Below, piece by piece: positions 22,481 to 34,036 of a DNA stretch of 64,000 nt. The notes under the pieces are model-generated. The model saw nothing but the letters and a program-made list of their open reading frames with translations. It ran no database searches and had not been told where the DNA came from. Position 1 is the stretch's first letter. Each line of letters begins with the position of its first letter. The position numbers and the translations under genes were made by a program. Source of the DNA: Typha latifolia (Eukaryota > Streptophyta > Magnoliopsida > Poales > Typhaceae); NCBI GenBank assembly GCA_019914945.1, contig CM034103.1:12958001-13022000 (forward strand). The letters are read 5' to 3'.

Positions 22481-23626
22481 TTAGATGTAAGGGTTGATGT
22501 GGGAGGAGTAGTCTCTAATGCCAGCCCCTTCCCACCCCATCCATTCCTCCCATAAATCCCAGCTTGAGTCATACATCCCTCTCATCGGCTCGTCGGCGAA
22601 GTCGTTGCGCCATTCTTGCGACTGCCATTGATCCTGCTCATCCTCATCTTGCCTTAGACTGTCCATCACAATCTGATAGAAATCATATATGCAGAAGATG
22701 ACTTCAGCTTTAGAGTCTGTTATTAAGAAAGATTATACTTAATTAGCACTATGTTTATCTTAGTGTTGTCATATTTTACAACTTATTCTTAACTAGACTT
22801 TCTCAAGCCCTATGATTTCTTGTCTCCAACCACAGGAATACTATCTAGTGAGTAGATAATGATGTAATTGGTTAGGTAATTTAAGGCCATTAATGTAATT
22901 TACATGATTAGGAGTATCTTTTTAATGAAAAACTATTGTATTAAAAAGGACCATTTTATTAAGCACCAATAAAAGAAAATGTTTTTTAGAACAATAATCA
23001 ACTCTTTTTCTTTTTCTTTTTCTTTTTGCTTTGATTAAGAATTTGGGACAATAACCAACTAAAATTTCAAAGTTAGATGATTGGGAAAGAATACTCACAT
23101 CATAAGCTTCGTTAATTCGATGGAATTGAATGCGGCAATCGCTCCCTTTGCAAACATCTGGATGATACTGCTCAATTTTTTTTTTTAAATTTTGAAGAAA
23201 GCAATATAGCAAATGTCAATATAAAGTTTTTTGAATTCAAAGTGCCACCAAATCATTGAAATCTTTTGACCTTCAGTCATCCCCCGAAAACCTCGAATAT
23301 TAATAGAAAAAGAACCCGATCTTTGCGATGCACACAGGAGATCAGAAGAGAAAAACCCCAAATCCATTAAATTAGAAAAAAGAAAAGGGAATCAATACAC
23401 AGAAAAGAACCTGAAGCGCGAGCTGCCGGAACGCCTTCTTCACCTCCTTCTCCGTCACCCCCGGCTGGATCCTGAGCGTCTTGTACTGGTCCGTCAAGCT
23501 CCCGCCGCCGCCGCAGCGGCACCTCACCCTCCTCCACCTCCTCGTCACCCCACCGCTCCCAGCCGCGCCGCCGCCCATCGAAGAAGCCGATCCCATCGAA
23601 CCGATCATCCCCATCAAGATCGCCAT
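22481..23626 (-). CDS. J8: Chloroplast J8-type DnaJ (J-domain) protein
   Basis: Three exons: 23626-23411, 23167-23099 and 22672-22481, all GT-AG and in frame, giving 158 residues. Residues 1 to about 45 are Gly/Ser/Arg-rich, consistent with a plastid transit peptide. The J domain spans about residues 50-115: [19 protein letters not shown], the invariant HPD at 74-76 (in [11 protein letters not shown]) and FHRINEAYD. The C terminus is short, acidic and Trp-rich ([14 protein letters not shown]). Length and architecture match Arabidopsis DnaJ8/J8 (about 163 residues), a small stromal J-protein working with plastid Hsp70. No zinc finger or substrate-binding domain is present, as expected. An ATG in another frame at 23651 was not used because it does not lead into the J domain. 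Confidence 0.93.
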
Positions 23627-23698
23627 CTATTAAGAACCCCAAGAAAATCAAAGTTAAGGAGCGCGAGACGGAGACCTCCCTCCTCGAATTCGATACGT

Positions 23699-23702
<4 letters not shown>

Positions 23703-23740
<38 letters not shown>
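23703..23740. repeat. (GA)n in J8 5' leader
   Basis: About 38 bp of perfect GA repeat, 76 bp upstream of the J8 start codon. Confidence 0.85.
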
Positions 23741-23744
<4 letters not shown>

Positions 23745-25438
23745 GACGCCGAGGGGGAGCTCTTATCGGATCCTAAATGGTGCCGGCCTCGCTCTTATCT
23801 TTTTCCCCGCTAAAGGCAGCCGGCAACGTAATGGGGTCCACAAAACATCCACCAATAATATCTCGCGTAAGTAGAATAAAATACCCAATGATTAGGGGGT
23901 AAAACAATAATTTTATCCATCATTAAGGTCTCTTTTTTTTTTAATAAACCCCCTATAAGATTATAATCCTCCTGAACTAGCCCTAGCTATGTTAGAATTT
24001 GGCGTTATTTCTTTCTCCTCTCTCTTGCCGACTTTTTGCCTAATTTTTAGGAATAAGATATCCAACATAAATTTTTTGTCTCTATCTGTTATGGATAATC
24101 TTTCAATAATTGCAGATAAATGTACAAAAAAAAATTTATTTTAAATATTTTCAAATAAGTTTTATTTTTATGTGGCATATATTGAGTCTTTGACCGACTA
24201 AGAAAGGATACATCTCCTATTAGACAAAATTCAAAGTTTATAATGTTTTGAGAATAAAAATCCTCACAAGGCATCAAAGTTTTTCAATTTGATGCATGGC
24301 TTAAGATGTTGACCTAAAAGTGTTTTCTAAGGCAAACTATTGTTTAATCTTTTATGTTATTGGTCAGATTTCAATTCTCTCTTAGTACAAACTTAAGCAC
24401 TTAAAGTTCCTCGTGGTACCGATAAAATTATAATCTATCTTTTTTTTTTTATAAGGAAGATCGAATTTTTTTGGGAGATCTTTAGATCATCATTCAAAGC
24501 ACTACTAGGCTTTATAGTTCTATAAATCATCTCACAAGAATTACACCATGGAGCCCAACTTGGAAGGCATATATGATTTTATTATTTCTTCAACTGTATT
24601 CTTAGTTTAATAACCAATTAATGTTTAGAGATATCCAAAGACAATAGTATTCAGCTGAGATGTAGCTTTCATGGACAAAAGATAATTTGGTGTATATGAT
24701 GATATATTTTCACTTTTAATCCTCCCTTTCCTACCACCTCAAGATGCATGCATATATGCATCCTTACAACTATGAACTTAATAGACTAATAAACTAGAAA
24801 GATGATTAAAATGGCTCCCACAACTTGTTTCTATCTTTTTCTATTGATAACTACATGAGCTTGTGATGCTCATTGTATTTGTAATCTAGTGTATTGTAAA
24901 TGGTTTAGCAATTTTTTTTCTTCTTTTTAGGTTTGATCTATTTCAACTGTCTGTCTGGCTGATCTCTCTCGGATAAGGATACTTTAGGTATCATCTTAGT
25001 TGATACCTAATTTTTTTCGGAGCTATTTTTTTAAGATAATAAATTACCTTTTTTTATTACAAAATAAAGAGAATAAAGGGGTAAGAAAATACGAAGAAAG
25101 GCGGGATTTTACTTTCTCATGTGCACACAAAAAATTGTCTTTAATAAAGCACTACAATCTTTTACATTTCCTGTTACTTCTATAAAATTTTAGGGCTTGA
25201 TCTCCTAATTGTATCTTCAAATTGGGAGGGTGATAGTAAAAATATTGTCATGGTTACAAATGGTTTAAAACATGTGGGCTTCTCATGACATGAATATTGT
25301 TGAGATATTTTGTTAGAAAGGAAAGCAATTATTCTTCCTTCGCTAAGATGGAAGCTAAGCATAGATGGTGACAAAAATTTCATATTTTTTCATGGCAATT
25401 AATTACCAAGAAGGCAAGAAGACCTTAGCCTACCAGTT

Positions 25439-25441
<3 letters not shown>

Positions 25442-25503
<62 letters not shown>
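25442..25503. repeat. (CT)n upstream of ERH
   Basis: About 62 bp of perfect CT repeat, 210 bp upstream of the ERH start. Further CT and GA tracts lie in intron 1 (about 25747-25769 and 25969-25991). Confidence 0.9.
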
Positions 25504-25506
<3 letters not shown>

Positions 25507-25713
25507 CATTTCAACCAATCGACCGATGTATGACACAAAATCGAATAGAGGGGTGAGGAACCAGTTACCTTCCAAAGAAATCCGCACGGATACCAGAACT
25601 GATCCAGTCCTCGACTTCTTCCCCTTCCTTCTTCTTCCAAGACCTCAAAGCTCCCAAGCTCGACTCTCGAGGAATCTCTCTGAATAGTCTTGGCGAGAGG
25701 GTCCGATCCCACC

Positions 25714-28127
25714 ATGGTGAGTTCCCTTCTCTTCTTGCCGTCTCCGTCGCTCTCTCTCTCTCTCTCTCTGGTATGGTTTACGCTTTTTTTTATTTATTAT
25801 TGAAAAGTAAGGCCCAATAGTACCCTAATTTGCTCCTTGTTGATTCTGCATGTATTCATCCTAATTTATTGAATCCAGCGAAGTATTTGATTGTGGCGTT
25901 CGAAAATATGATCAAATTAAATTGATTTTGATCCCGAGAATCTAGAGTGGTACAAATCTGGCGTGGAGAGAGAGAGAGAGAGAGAGAGAGAAGAATAATT
26001 TGATCCTAATATAGTTTTGAGTCATGCTTCACATTGTAGTGGGTTTGATAATTTGATCTCTAGGATAGCTAACTTACTGTTACCCTTTCTACATTTTAAA
26101 CCAAGGTATAGCAAATTTTGCTGGTTAATCTATATATCAGAAGATCATTTCCCTCCCAAAAAGAAGAAATAAATAAATAAAAACGTGATAGTACATATCA
26201 ACAACTTCACTCATTGTTGTTATCCTTCAACAACTGGTCCGAAGTGCAGGTAAAGGATGAGGTTTGCATTAGGTAGCTTGATTGCAATATATTCTACCTA
26301 ACTATGCACTGTAGTGGACTACGACATTGCCGACTGCAAGATCTTTCTCTTGTATTCCACTTTTCAGGCATACTTAAACCAAATAATAACTCAACTGGAG
26401 GTTATTAGGTGATACGTTGGACCCCTCTGAATTGACATACAGTGTGGTAATGAACTGAGCCTCTTGATGTATCAATACTGGCTATGAGAGAATGTCCGTA
26501 CTGATAAAAATTGAATAGATTACTTAATTTTTGGTGGAACTTGACTCGTGATCCCCTTTGAAGTTCGGTCAAAGTTGAAATGAAGATATAATTTCAACTT
26601 TGAAGTTTATTTTTCTCCTCTGATCATCTTATTACTGTAAAGAAGGATAGTTTGCTTCTTATGTTTCATGATAATGTGTACATCTTAGAAAGTTATCTCA
26701 GATTATCATTTTGTGGAAAGTATTGATGTTTCTAGCAGCAATATGATCTTGTACAAAGGTTAGCAAGACAATAACCTTGTCCTCTTGCAAAGTGGTAGGG
26801 CAAGAAGGATATTATTTTCCTTGAATGCTAGTTTGAGATTCTTGTAGATATTTGTCCTAGAGGTAATTATTTTCTTGTGCTAGCTAAAGTATGGGGATAG
26901 TTTTTGGACAAATATTTATATCATGATGTAGTCCTAGTGCCTGTGTATTATAATTCTAGTCAGTTGCTTTGGTAAAGTTCAGGTTTTGGTATCAAAGTTT
27001 CATGTATACTTTCATATTTATCAAGGATATCCTTGAGAAGATCAATTGGTTCTAGTTTAAAATTGATGGGAATCTCTCAACTTCAGCTTTTGACAGAAGA
27101 GTAGCTCAGAAGTTAAAGAGTTGTGATACATTAGCGTGTAAAATAGTATACTGGATGACCAACATTTTTCCACTTTTCACAGCAAGTTTCCAGAAATAAT
27201 TAGAGTTATTTTTTTTATTAAGATAATATCATGTGTTGGAACATCTATTGTTTAGCTAAATTAGATAATTAGTATATTAGATCTTCACATCAAAGTGGTT
27301 TCATTTGCTTAACGCTAACTACTTGATTTTTATACAGGCCAACAGGCACACTATTATTCTGATGCAGGTATCCCAGAACAGGGCAACTAGAACATTTATG
27401 GATTATGATTCTATCAGTCAGGCAGTGGATGGTACTAAAATTTCTTACATTTCATCTTCCACGGCCTTCTTGATATATATGAGTGTGACAAACTCCCTAG
27501 ATGATCTTAGTGATTTTCAATACTCTACATTCTTTTGTAGTTCAATTAAATTATATCATTGCAGAAGAGTGGAACACTAGATGATCATCTAAGCAAAACA
27601 GCGAGTATAAAACTAAGAAGCAGAGTATACCATCTGTCCTATTGTTGTGTATTTGCTGCTGCTCAGTTTTCTGTACGTCCTCTAAGGACGGATGGTTTTC
27701 TTTGGGCAATCTCAGCAATTATTTGTTTGTTTGGCTAATAAATTCTTCTAGTAAAACTAGTTAAGAAGAATTATAAGCATCTCAATACTTTGCATAGCTA
27801 AGTTATTTTATTTGCGATTCATATTCAGGAATCTGTGTGCTGTATGAGCGTAAACTCAAGGAGATCAACCCGACGATGCGAAATGTCAGTTACGACATAG
27901 CCGATCTCTACAACTTCATTGATGGCCTGACAGATCTGAGCGCACTTGTGTATGTCTCCTAAGAATAACATGTAAAGCTGGTCATCTCCTATCACCATGC
28001 CTTTAATTGAAACATGTTCTGTTGATGTTACAGGTTTGAACACTCAATTCAGGCTTATCTACCGTATGATCGGCAATGGATCAAACAGAGGACCTTTCAG
28101 CACCTCAAGAAACTTGCCTCACAATAA
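25714..28127 (+). CDS. ERH: Enhancer of rudimentary homologue
   Basis: Four coding exons: 25714-25716 (the ATG alone), 27338-27431, 27829-27949 and 28034-28127, all GT-AG, giving 103 residues. The family sequence is unmistakable: HTIILMQ, NRATRTFMDYDSI, QAVDGIC-LYERKLKEINP, SYDIADLYNFIDGL, DLSALVFEHSIQAYLPYDRQ and WIKQRTFQHLKK. ERH is a small, very conserved eukaryotic nuclear protein of about 104 residues, linked to RNA-processing complexes (known from animals and fission yeast). The first exon contributes only the initiator codon, after which a 1.6-kb intron begins directly (ATG followed by GTGAGT). The start is inferred from that ATG in a CCACC context and from protein length; without it the body has no methionine before HTIILM. 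Confidence 0.95.
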
Positions 28128-28560
28128 CTACTGCCATCATCAGTAGATAGAATTGGTTGTTAGTGACGAAATTTTTGTATAAGAAACAAGGTCTTATTCT
28201 CGGCTCACTTCTCAGAATATATAATGAACCAGAGTTTGAGAACTATGCATCATATTGCCTGACTATTTTGACGGTTTGGCCTGTATCCTCATATTCCAGT
28301 ATGAGAAATTTATATATCCTTGAGGATTAATTTTGATTTTGTTTAGCTTAAATCCATTTTGATACATAGATCATGCCATTTTTGTTTATATTGAAGTTTT
28401 AAAGTTTAAGAAAGTAAAACTAAATTTAGTCAGTATGAGAATAGGTTAAATAAATCACAGTCTAGGATTAAGAGTAGTTAGTCAACTAACAGTAACATGT
28501 TATTTATTGGAAAATTTCCCATCTTAATTTCTTTGACATAAAAGGGGCATTTCGCTGGTC
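28128..28560. other. Convergent 3' flanks of ERH and CYP79 copy 1
   Basis: 433 bp AT-rich spacer that must contain both 3' UTRs. No other feature seen. Confidence 0.6.
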
Positions 28561-30312
28561 CTACATGTCTGCTAATAACTTCATACGAGGCGTAGCGAAA
28601 GCACGCAGAGGCCTCGCCATACAGAGGCTCTTCTTCTCCTCCGAGAGGTCGATAGGCTCGTCGCCGGGTGCCGGACTCCATTGAAACGCCTGAAGAAGCC
28701 TGGCAAGCAACATATAGGTCATGACACTCCCTAAGGCTGCTCCCATGCACCCTCTCCTTCCAGATGTAAATGAGATGAACCGGAGGTCCGGTTCGGCTAG
28801 CTCAACCTTCCCTGAACCATTCTCCAAATGCCGGTCGGGGTTAAACCGAAGCGGATCGGTCCAGACTTTTGGATTCCGACCCAACCCGACCCGGCTAAGC
28901 AGCACTTGGCTTCCCTTGGGGATGAAGTAGCCGGCGACGGTGGCGTCGGCCATGGCGACGTGGGGCAGGTTGAACGCGGTGACCGGATGAAGCCGGAGGG
29001 CTTCGCGGGCGACGGCCTTGATGTAAGGGAGATGGGGGAAGTCGGCTTCTTTGACGAGCCGGTCCAGGCCGACCACCCGGTCCAACTCGTCGACGGCTTT
29101 CTGAAGGAGGTCCGGTTGGTTCAGTAGCTCGGCGAGGGCCCACTCTACCGTGTTAGAAGGGTTGTCTACGGTTGCATACACCAACTCCTGCATAACACAA
29201 CCATGCATCAAGTTAATTCTACGTTGTAGCCTATAGTATAAGGTAGAACTTAGAAGGCAATAAATGAAGCAATAACAAGAAAGAGTGTAATTGTCTGGAA
29301 ACCATCCATGCGTGCACCGACGACTCACCGCGGCCTGAGCCTTGATCTCCTCACCGGTCAATAGCCAACTCCCATCACTTGCCTTCAATGAAACCAACAC
29401 GTCAATGATGTCCTCCGCCTCCTCTCCCTCCTCCTTCCCGCCTCTCCTCTTCTTCAACTTCTCGTCTATAAGAGGATCATGATACTTGTGTATCACCCGG
29501 GTGGCCTCCTCCATCCTTTTCTCATGCCCACCCAAGTCCAAGTACCTCAACGACGGCACGAAGTCCAACGGACAGAAAGCGTAAATCATCGAAAGCACCT
29601 CGAACGCCGCCTCGACATGCTCCACCTCCTCTTCGCCGGGCCCCCCGTGCTCGCCTCCGGCACCTAAATGCCTAACTCCAAGCATCATTCTCCTTATGAT
29701 GTTACCGCTATAGTATCTCGCCGCACGCCGGATATCGATCACCTTCCCGGTGTTCTCGCAATGGTTATGTACATACTTTACGAGATGGTCGGCCTCCTCC
29801 TCCCGCAAACCCGATTGCAACCGTAGCCTTGCAGGGGCTGACACCTCCGACGCGATCACCCTCCTCATCTTCTTCCACTGATCGCCCCACGGGGAGAGAG
29901 CGGTGGATAAGTAACCGCGGCTCGCGTACTCGGTGGCCATCGTGAGAGGCCGCGATGCAAAGGTAGCGTCGTGTTTCTTAAGGAACTCACGGGCGAAGAC
30001 CGGGCAGTTCACGACGATTACATGCGTGCCGCCGAGGCGGATGCATGTTATATCGTTTTTCTCCGAGACGGTGAGGACCCACCGGAAGCAAGGGCTGTGG
30101 TTGAGCATCGTAAGGAGGTTTCCGGCCGCGACGGGAAGAGGCGTCGGCCCAGGAGGGAGGCGGCGATTCGTAGTCATTGTGGCTTTATCTTTTGGCTGGA
30201 AAGGAAGGGATTGGAGGAGGAGGATGAGGAAGGTGAGGAAGAGTAGGGTGCTCACGGGGAGGATTGTGTCCAAGGTGAGGGTGTTGGTAACCATGGTGGT
30301 TGTGTGCTGCAT
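28561..30312 (-). CDS. CYP79: CYP79-family cytochrome P450, copy 1
   Basis: Two exons, 30312-29329 and 29187-28561 (GT-AG intron of 141 bp), encode 536 residues. An N-terminal membrane anchor (about residues 12-37) is followed by the proline hinge RRLPPGPTPLP. CYP79 hallmarks are present: DNPSN at about 336-340 replacing the usual oxygen-binding AGTDT of the I helix, the K-helix EALR at about 390-393, FNPDRH at about 443-448, and the haem loop SFTSGRRGCMG with ligand C475. CYP79 enzymes are ER-bound and convert an amino acid via two N-hydroxylations to an aldoxime, the entry step to cyanogenic glucosides, volatile oximes or nitriles. The amino-acid substrate cannot be read from sequence. The intron is a multiple of three and has no stop codon. 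A second ATG (M7) could also serve as start. Copy 2 lies 11 kb away in the same orientation. Confidence 0.93.
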   Translation of the reverse strand: MQHTTTMVTNTLTLDTILPVSTLLFLTFLILLLQSLPFQPKDKATMTTNRRLPPGPTPLPVAAGNLLTMLNHSPCFRWVLTVSEKNDITCIRLGGTHVIVVNCPVFAREFLKKHDATFASRPLTMATEYASRGYLSTALSPWGDQWKKMRRVIASEVSAPARLRLQSGLREEEADHLVKYVHNHCENTGKVIDIRRAARYYSGNIIRRMMLGVRHLGAGGEHGGPGEEEVEHVEAAFEVLSMIYAFCPLDFVPSLRYLDLGGHEKRMEEATRVIHKYHDPLIDEKLKKRRGGKEEGEEAEDIIDVLVSLKASDGSWLLTGEEIKAQAAVSRRCTHGWFPDNYTLSCYCFIYCLLSSTLYYRLQRRINLMHGCVMQELVYATVDNPSNTVEWALAELLNQPDLLQKAVDELDRVVGLDRLVKEADFPHLPYIKAVAREALRLHPVTAFNLPHVAMADATVAGYFIPKGSQVLLSRVGLGRNPKVWTDPLRFNPDRHLENGSGKVELAEPDLRFISFTSGRRGCMGAALGSVMTYMLLARLLQAFQWSPAPGDEPIDLSEEKKSLCMARPLRAFATPRMKLLADM

Positions 30313-30384
30313 GCACTAGAAAATCTAGAGAAGCCTGTAGTGCGCCTTGTAGTAGAACAACAGTCCTTGGGGGGCGCGGGGTGA

Positions 30385-30392
30385 TATATATA
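30385..30392 (-). promoter_or_regulatory. TATA box of CYP79 copy 1
   Basis: TATATATA on the minus strand, about 75 bp upstream of the start codon at 30312, where a core promoter would be expected. Confidence 0.55.
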
Positions 30393-30870
30393 GCATGTGA
30401 TGTGCATGCACGTGGATGTACTCTATTCCCAAAAGAAGAAAAAAAAAAGATACACTAGTCAGCTAAATACGGCAACAGATTTGGTCGGGAAAATAATAAC
30501 TCATTTAACTGGAGAGTGAGTACGGTGATGATATAGAGGTCGTCGGTTTTAGAAAAAAAATACGTGTCGTCAGTTGGACAAAAACTTTAATTCGTATTCC
30601 TCGTCTTCATATGCCATGCTTATCCGACCTCCTCCAAATGTTATGCTTGGATGCATGCCGGACCTTGCATAGTTGGAATTATGTCCTATTATCCTCTAAG
30701 CTCACTGTCAATTCAGAAATAACAACTTTTTTTTCTTCTTATTATTATAGAAGATAGCCATTATTTCAGAATAACCGTTAAATATTATAATTATAATTAT
30801 AATTTATAATATAAATATTATTTATATTATAAATAATGGCAAGGGGACAACGGAAAAGGGACGACACCAT
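30393..30870. other. Upstream region of CYP79 copy 1
   Basis: AT-rich DNA. At about 30780-30836 there is an almost pure A/T palindromic stretch built from TTATAAT and ATTTATA units. No gene seen. Confidence 0.5.
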
Positions 30871-31458
30871 AAGAGAGGTAGGGGTGAAAATGGGTCGGAT
30901 TAAGTTCGACCCGACTTGCTATCCGATCCGAATTCGAATCGGATAGAAAAATCCTATCCGATCCGAATTCGGATACGAATACGGATAGCTATTTACAAAA
31001 ATGTTCGGATACGGATAGCTTTTTAGAAAAAATCCGGATCTGGATACGGATACAGATACAAGTATAGTTGATTTTATCGGATACGAATTTGGATAACGGA
31101 TATCTGTTTACCCGCTTAATAAATACCCAACTAAAGTTACTAAACCATACCCTCTATCTCTCATCTACTCACCATCTTCCCCAAATCTCCTCGATCCACA
31201 TCGCCCTCACTGCTGCCGCGGCGCCGCCTCCATCTAAAGACTAAAATCCATCACTGCCCTCCCTCCTCCGGCCCTCCCTTGTCGAGCTCGACTCTCCTCC
31301 ATCGGCCTCACTCCATGGGTCCTCGATCCACATTGCCATCACCACCCGCCGCCTCCATCTAAAATCCATCATTGCTATCACTGCCCTCCCTCCTCCGGTC
31401 CTCCCTCCATGGGTCCTCCCTCCTCCATCGCCACCGGCCCTCCCTCCACGACTCCTTC

Positions 31459-33978
31459 GGAAACACCCAAACCTCCAAATACATGTGTAAACCGCGTGGG
31501 TAAATCCCTCCACGCGATGTATCACATGACCTGTCAGTACAAGGATTTCACAAGGCACACAACAGCACAATTTCACCATAAATAAACTCAATTATAAGAG
31601 TCCGGATACAAGTCCACAGGCCACAACAAGCCTTCCAAATATACATCCAAAATACAATGCTAAAGTCCAAAAAAATACAACGTCATCATCACACCCTCGC
31701 AGGGGCTTAATACACTAATATACGTACTGGAAAGAAAAGCGGCTACTCCTCGCTACCCGCACCTGCGTCCCCTAGCTCTGAAATAATACCGCCACGAGGG
31801 GTGAGCTTACAGCCCAGCGAGTAGGATTCATACAATCTAAATTAATGACATCGCATGTATATATCCAATGTATGCCCATATTTGCTAACGATAACGATAT
31901 GCTTATTGAAATGACTTACCACAATTTACTAAGTCAATGCAATTGATAAAGATTACCAATCACTATCCTGGAACATGCTAGATCCTAAACGTATTATGAT
32001 AAGTTCATACAGATATAAAGCTTGAGACAATCTCTTTTCATACACATCTCAATCATAGGTGTTACATATTATGCATAGCAATAAAATAGCAGTTTAGTCA
32101 TCTCATGTCTACCAAGGCAATAATCATACTTATCATCGCTCATCGAGCTATTCACCACACAGGGTAAATACTCTTAAGAAACAATCATCCATCATCTCAT
32201 ACATCGAGGGGGGGATATATACACATCGAGGGGGGATATATACACATCTAGCGGTAATGTCACCTACACGTGTATGGCGACATTACATGTGACCGGTTGT
32301 CTGTGGCCATCAGACTCAGGACCCCGGTCGTAAGCCCATATCTCACTCTCTCTAAATCATCACCGCCCTCGGCGGGAGAATCGGGAGCCCTCGGCTCATC
32401 AACAGACGCCCTAACCCTGCGTCGTCGGGTACCGCTAGAGATATATCCCCGCCTCACAATCATGTTCTTCTATCATCATAATCTAGTCCTAACTATGCAG
32501 TATAACTACCTGAATGCCACACAGGCTTCCCGACCTTAGGTGTAGGCCGCTAATAGTATAGTCATATAAGATACACTCTACCCTTAACCCCGGGCCGAGT
32601 GAGTAGGGTACTTGCCTAGTCGAATTCGACTACTAATGATAGGTGGAAGTGGTGCAGTGTTTATGAGTGCATAAAGCATGTTATAGTCATCATGATCATT
32701 ACATTCTACGTTCACAGCAATCATACATCTATGTAATGGTATACCATACTGGACACATGTAAAGCATTATCATACTAATGTTGATGTCACATTAACATTC
32801 TCATAATACTATGATGAACAGGTTATAAATAACTACGTATGCAAAAGATATAATAGGGAGTACCAACTGCATGCATTAATACCGACATTTCCTACACAGG
32901 TATAATGACTGTAATTATGTTATGCTAGATTTGTATAACTCTACTTGCTTGGGGGGTCTCCACGGTATGGTAAAACTCGTCAGCTAGTCCGGGATCCCAA
33001 AATCTTCCTCACGCGGTGTCAATTCTATTAATTCACGCAAGTAAAGTCATATGTAAGATTAGCCAACTAATAGAATCAATTATCTTATTAGCGTAATTAT
33101 GGTTGGCAATTACATGAGTCAAGGGTCTCCTAGGGCGGGTCTTATGTCATCCTACAATTCACCTGATACTAGATCAGGCTAATTAAATCAGGTGCAAAAA
33201 TAAACAGGGTTATAGGGTCCAAATGGTCCCCAAAGGGCTGGGCTAGGGTATTGGGTTAGGCTCAAACCTAACCTAATAGGCAAGGGGCCAAGGTGGGCTG
33301 CAATTGGGCTGCAGACCCACAAGGTTGGCCGAAGTGGGGCTGGGTCCAACCACGGACCCACCGGAGGCTTGGTTGGTGGGCTGCGGTCCGCAGCCCACCC
33401 AACCCAAGCCTAGTGGGTGGGGGGTTTGGACCGCAGCCCACCAGGGGCTCGGTGGGCCGGGGCGCGGCCCACCCCAGCTCGATGGGGCTGCGTCGGACCG
33501 CGGCCCCCACCGGGGGTTCGGTGTGGCCGCGATATGACCGCAGCCCACAAAAGAAAAGGGGAGGGGATCACGAGGGGTTAAACAACCCCCCTCCACCCAC
33601 CCACCCCTCGGTATTCCCCATCCGAGGAGGAGACGAAGGGAAGGCGGAGAGGCGGATGGGGCTGCGGCGGCGCGGCACGAGGCCGGCGGCGCAGCGCGGG
33701 GACGGTGACGGCATGGGTCCGGCACAGCACGAGGCTGAGGAGGGGAAGGAAGAAGGGAAGAAAGGAAGGAGGGGAAGGAAGCTTACCGGAGGGGGGTAGG
33801 GGTCGGCGAGCTCGGCGGCTGGCGGCAACCACGAGGGAGAGAGAGGAGAACGGAGAGGCTGCGGTGAGGGAAAGAAGAGATGAGGGAGATGGGTGGCGTG
33901 CATGGCAAAGGAAGGGAAGAAGAAGAAGAAAGGGAAGGGCAGGGTGGCAGGCTGACAAGCTCGGCACGTGCGTCAGTT

Positions 33979-34025
<47 letters not shown>

Positions 34026-34036
34026 GGGGTGTTACA
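31459..34036 (-). mobile_element. Solo LTR of a Ty3/gypsy (Tekay-like) retrotransposon
   Basis: Read on the minus strand, this 2.58-kb segment starts TGTAACACCCC, the classic beginning of chromovirus (Tekay/Del) LTRs, and ends in a near-inverse (GGGTGTTTCC). It is flanked by the perfect 5-bp direct repeat CCTTC (31454-31458 and 34037-34041). No internal region, primer-binding site or second LTR is present, so it is a solo LTR left by recombination. It includes a 44-T run (33979-34022), a GC-rich block of degenerate GGGCTGCGGTCCGCAGCCC-like repeats (33240-33560) and a 26-bp tandem repeat near 32205-32250. Long open frames in the GC-rich block occur on both strands and are not genes. Confidence 0.7.
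33979..34022. repeat. Poly-T run within the solo LTR
   Basis: About 44 consecutive T residues (poly-A in the LTR's own orientation) about 14 bp inside its 5' end. The length could be affected by sequencing or assembly slippage. Confidence 0.85.

Larger units (their letters stand above)
23627..25713. other. Divergent promoter region, J8 / ERH
   Basis: 2.1 kb between two divergent start codons. A (GA)n lies in the J8 leader and a (CT)n at 25442-25503 in the ERH promoter/leader. The middle is AT-rich, with nothing recognisable. Confidence 0.5.

Noticed and set aside
28561..30312. A continuous 583-codon reading of CYP79 copy 1
   Set aside because: The middle 47 codons (29328-29188) have no CYP79 similarity, start with GTGAGT, end with a CAG acceptor and coincide with copy 2's intron position; treated as an intron.
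31189..31402. Captured gene fragment in the older hAT-type element
   Set aside because: The C-rich duplicated segment gives no recognisable protein in any frame; described only as a tandem duplication.
33268..33980. Several open frames of 77-168 codons on both strands
   Set aside because: They arise from GC-rich palindromic repeats and purine-rich sequence inside the solo LTR, overlap on both strands and have low-complexity products.
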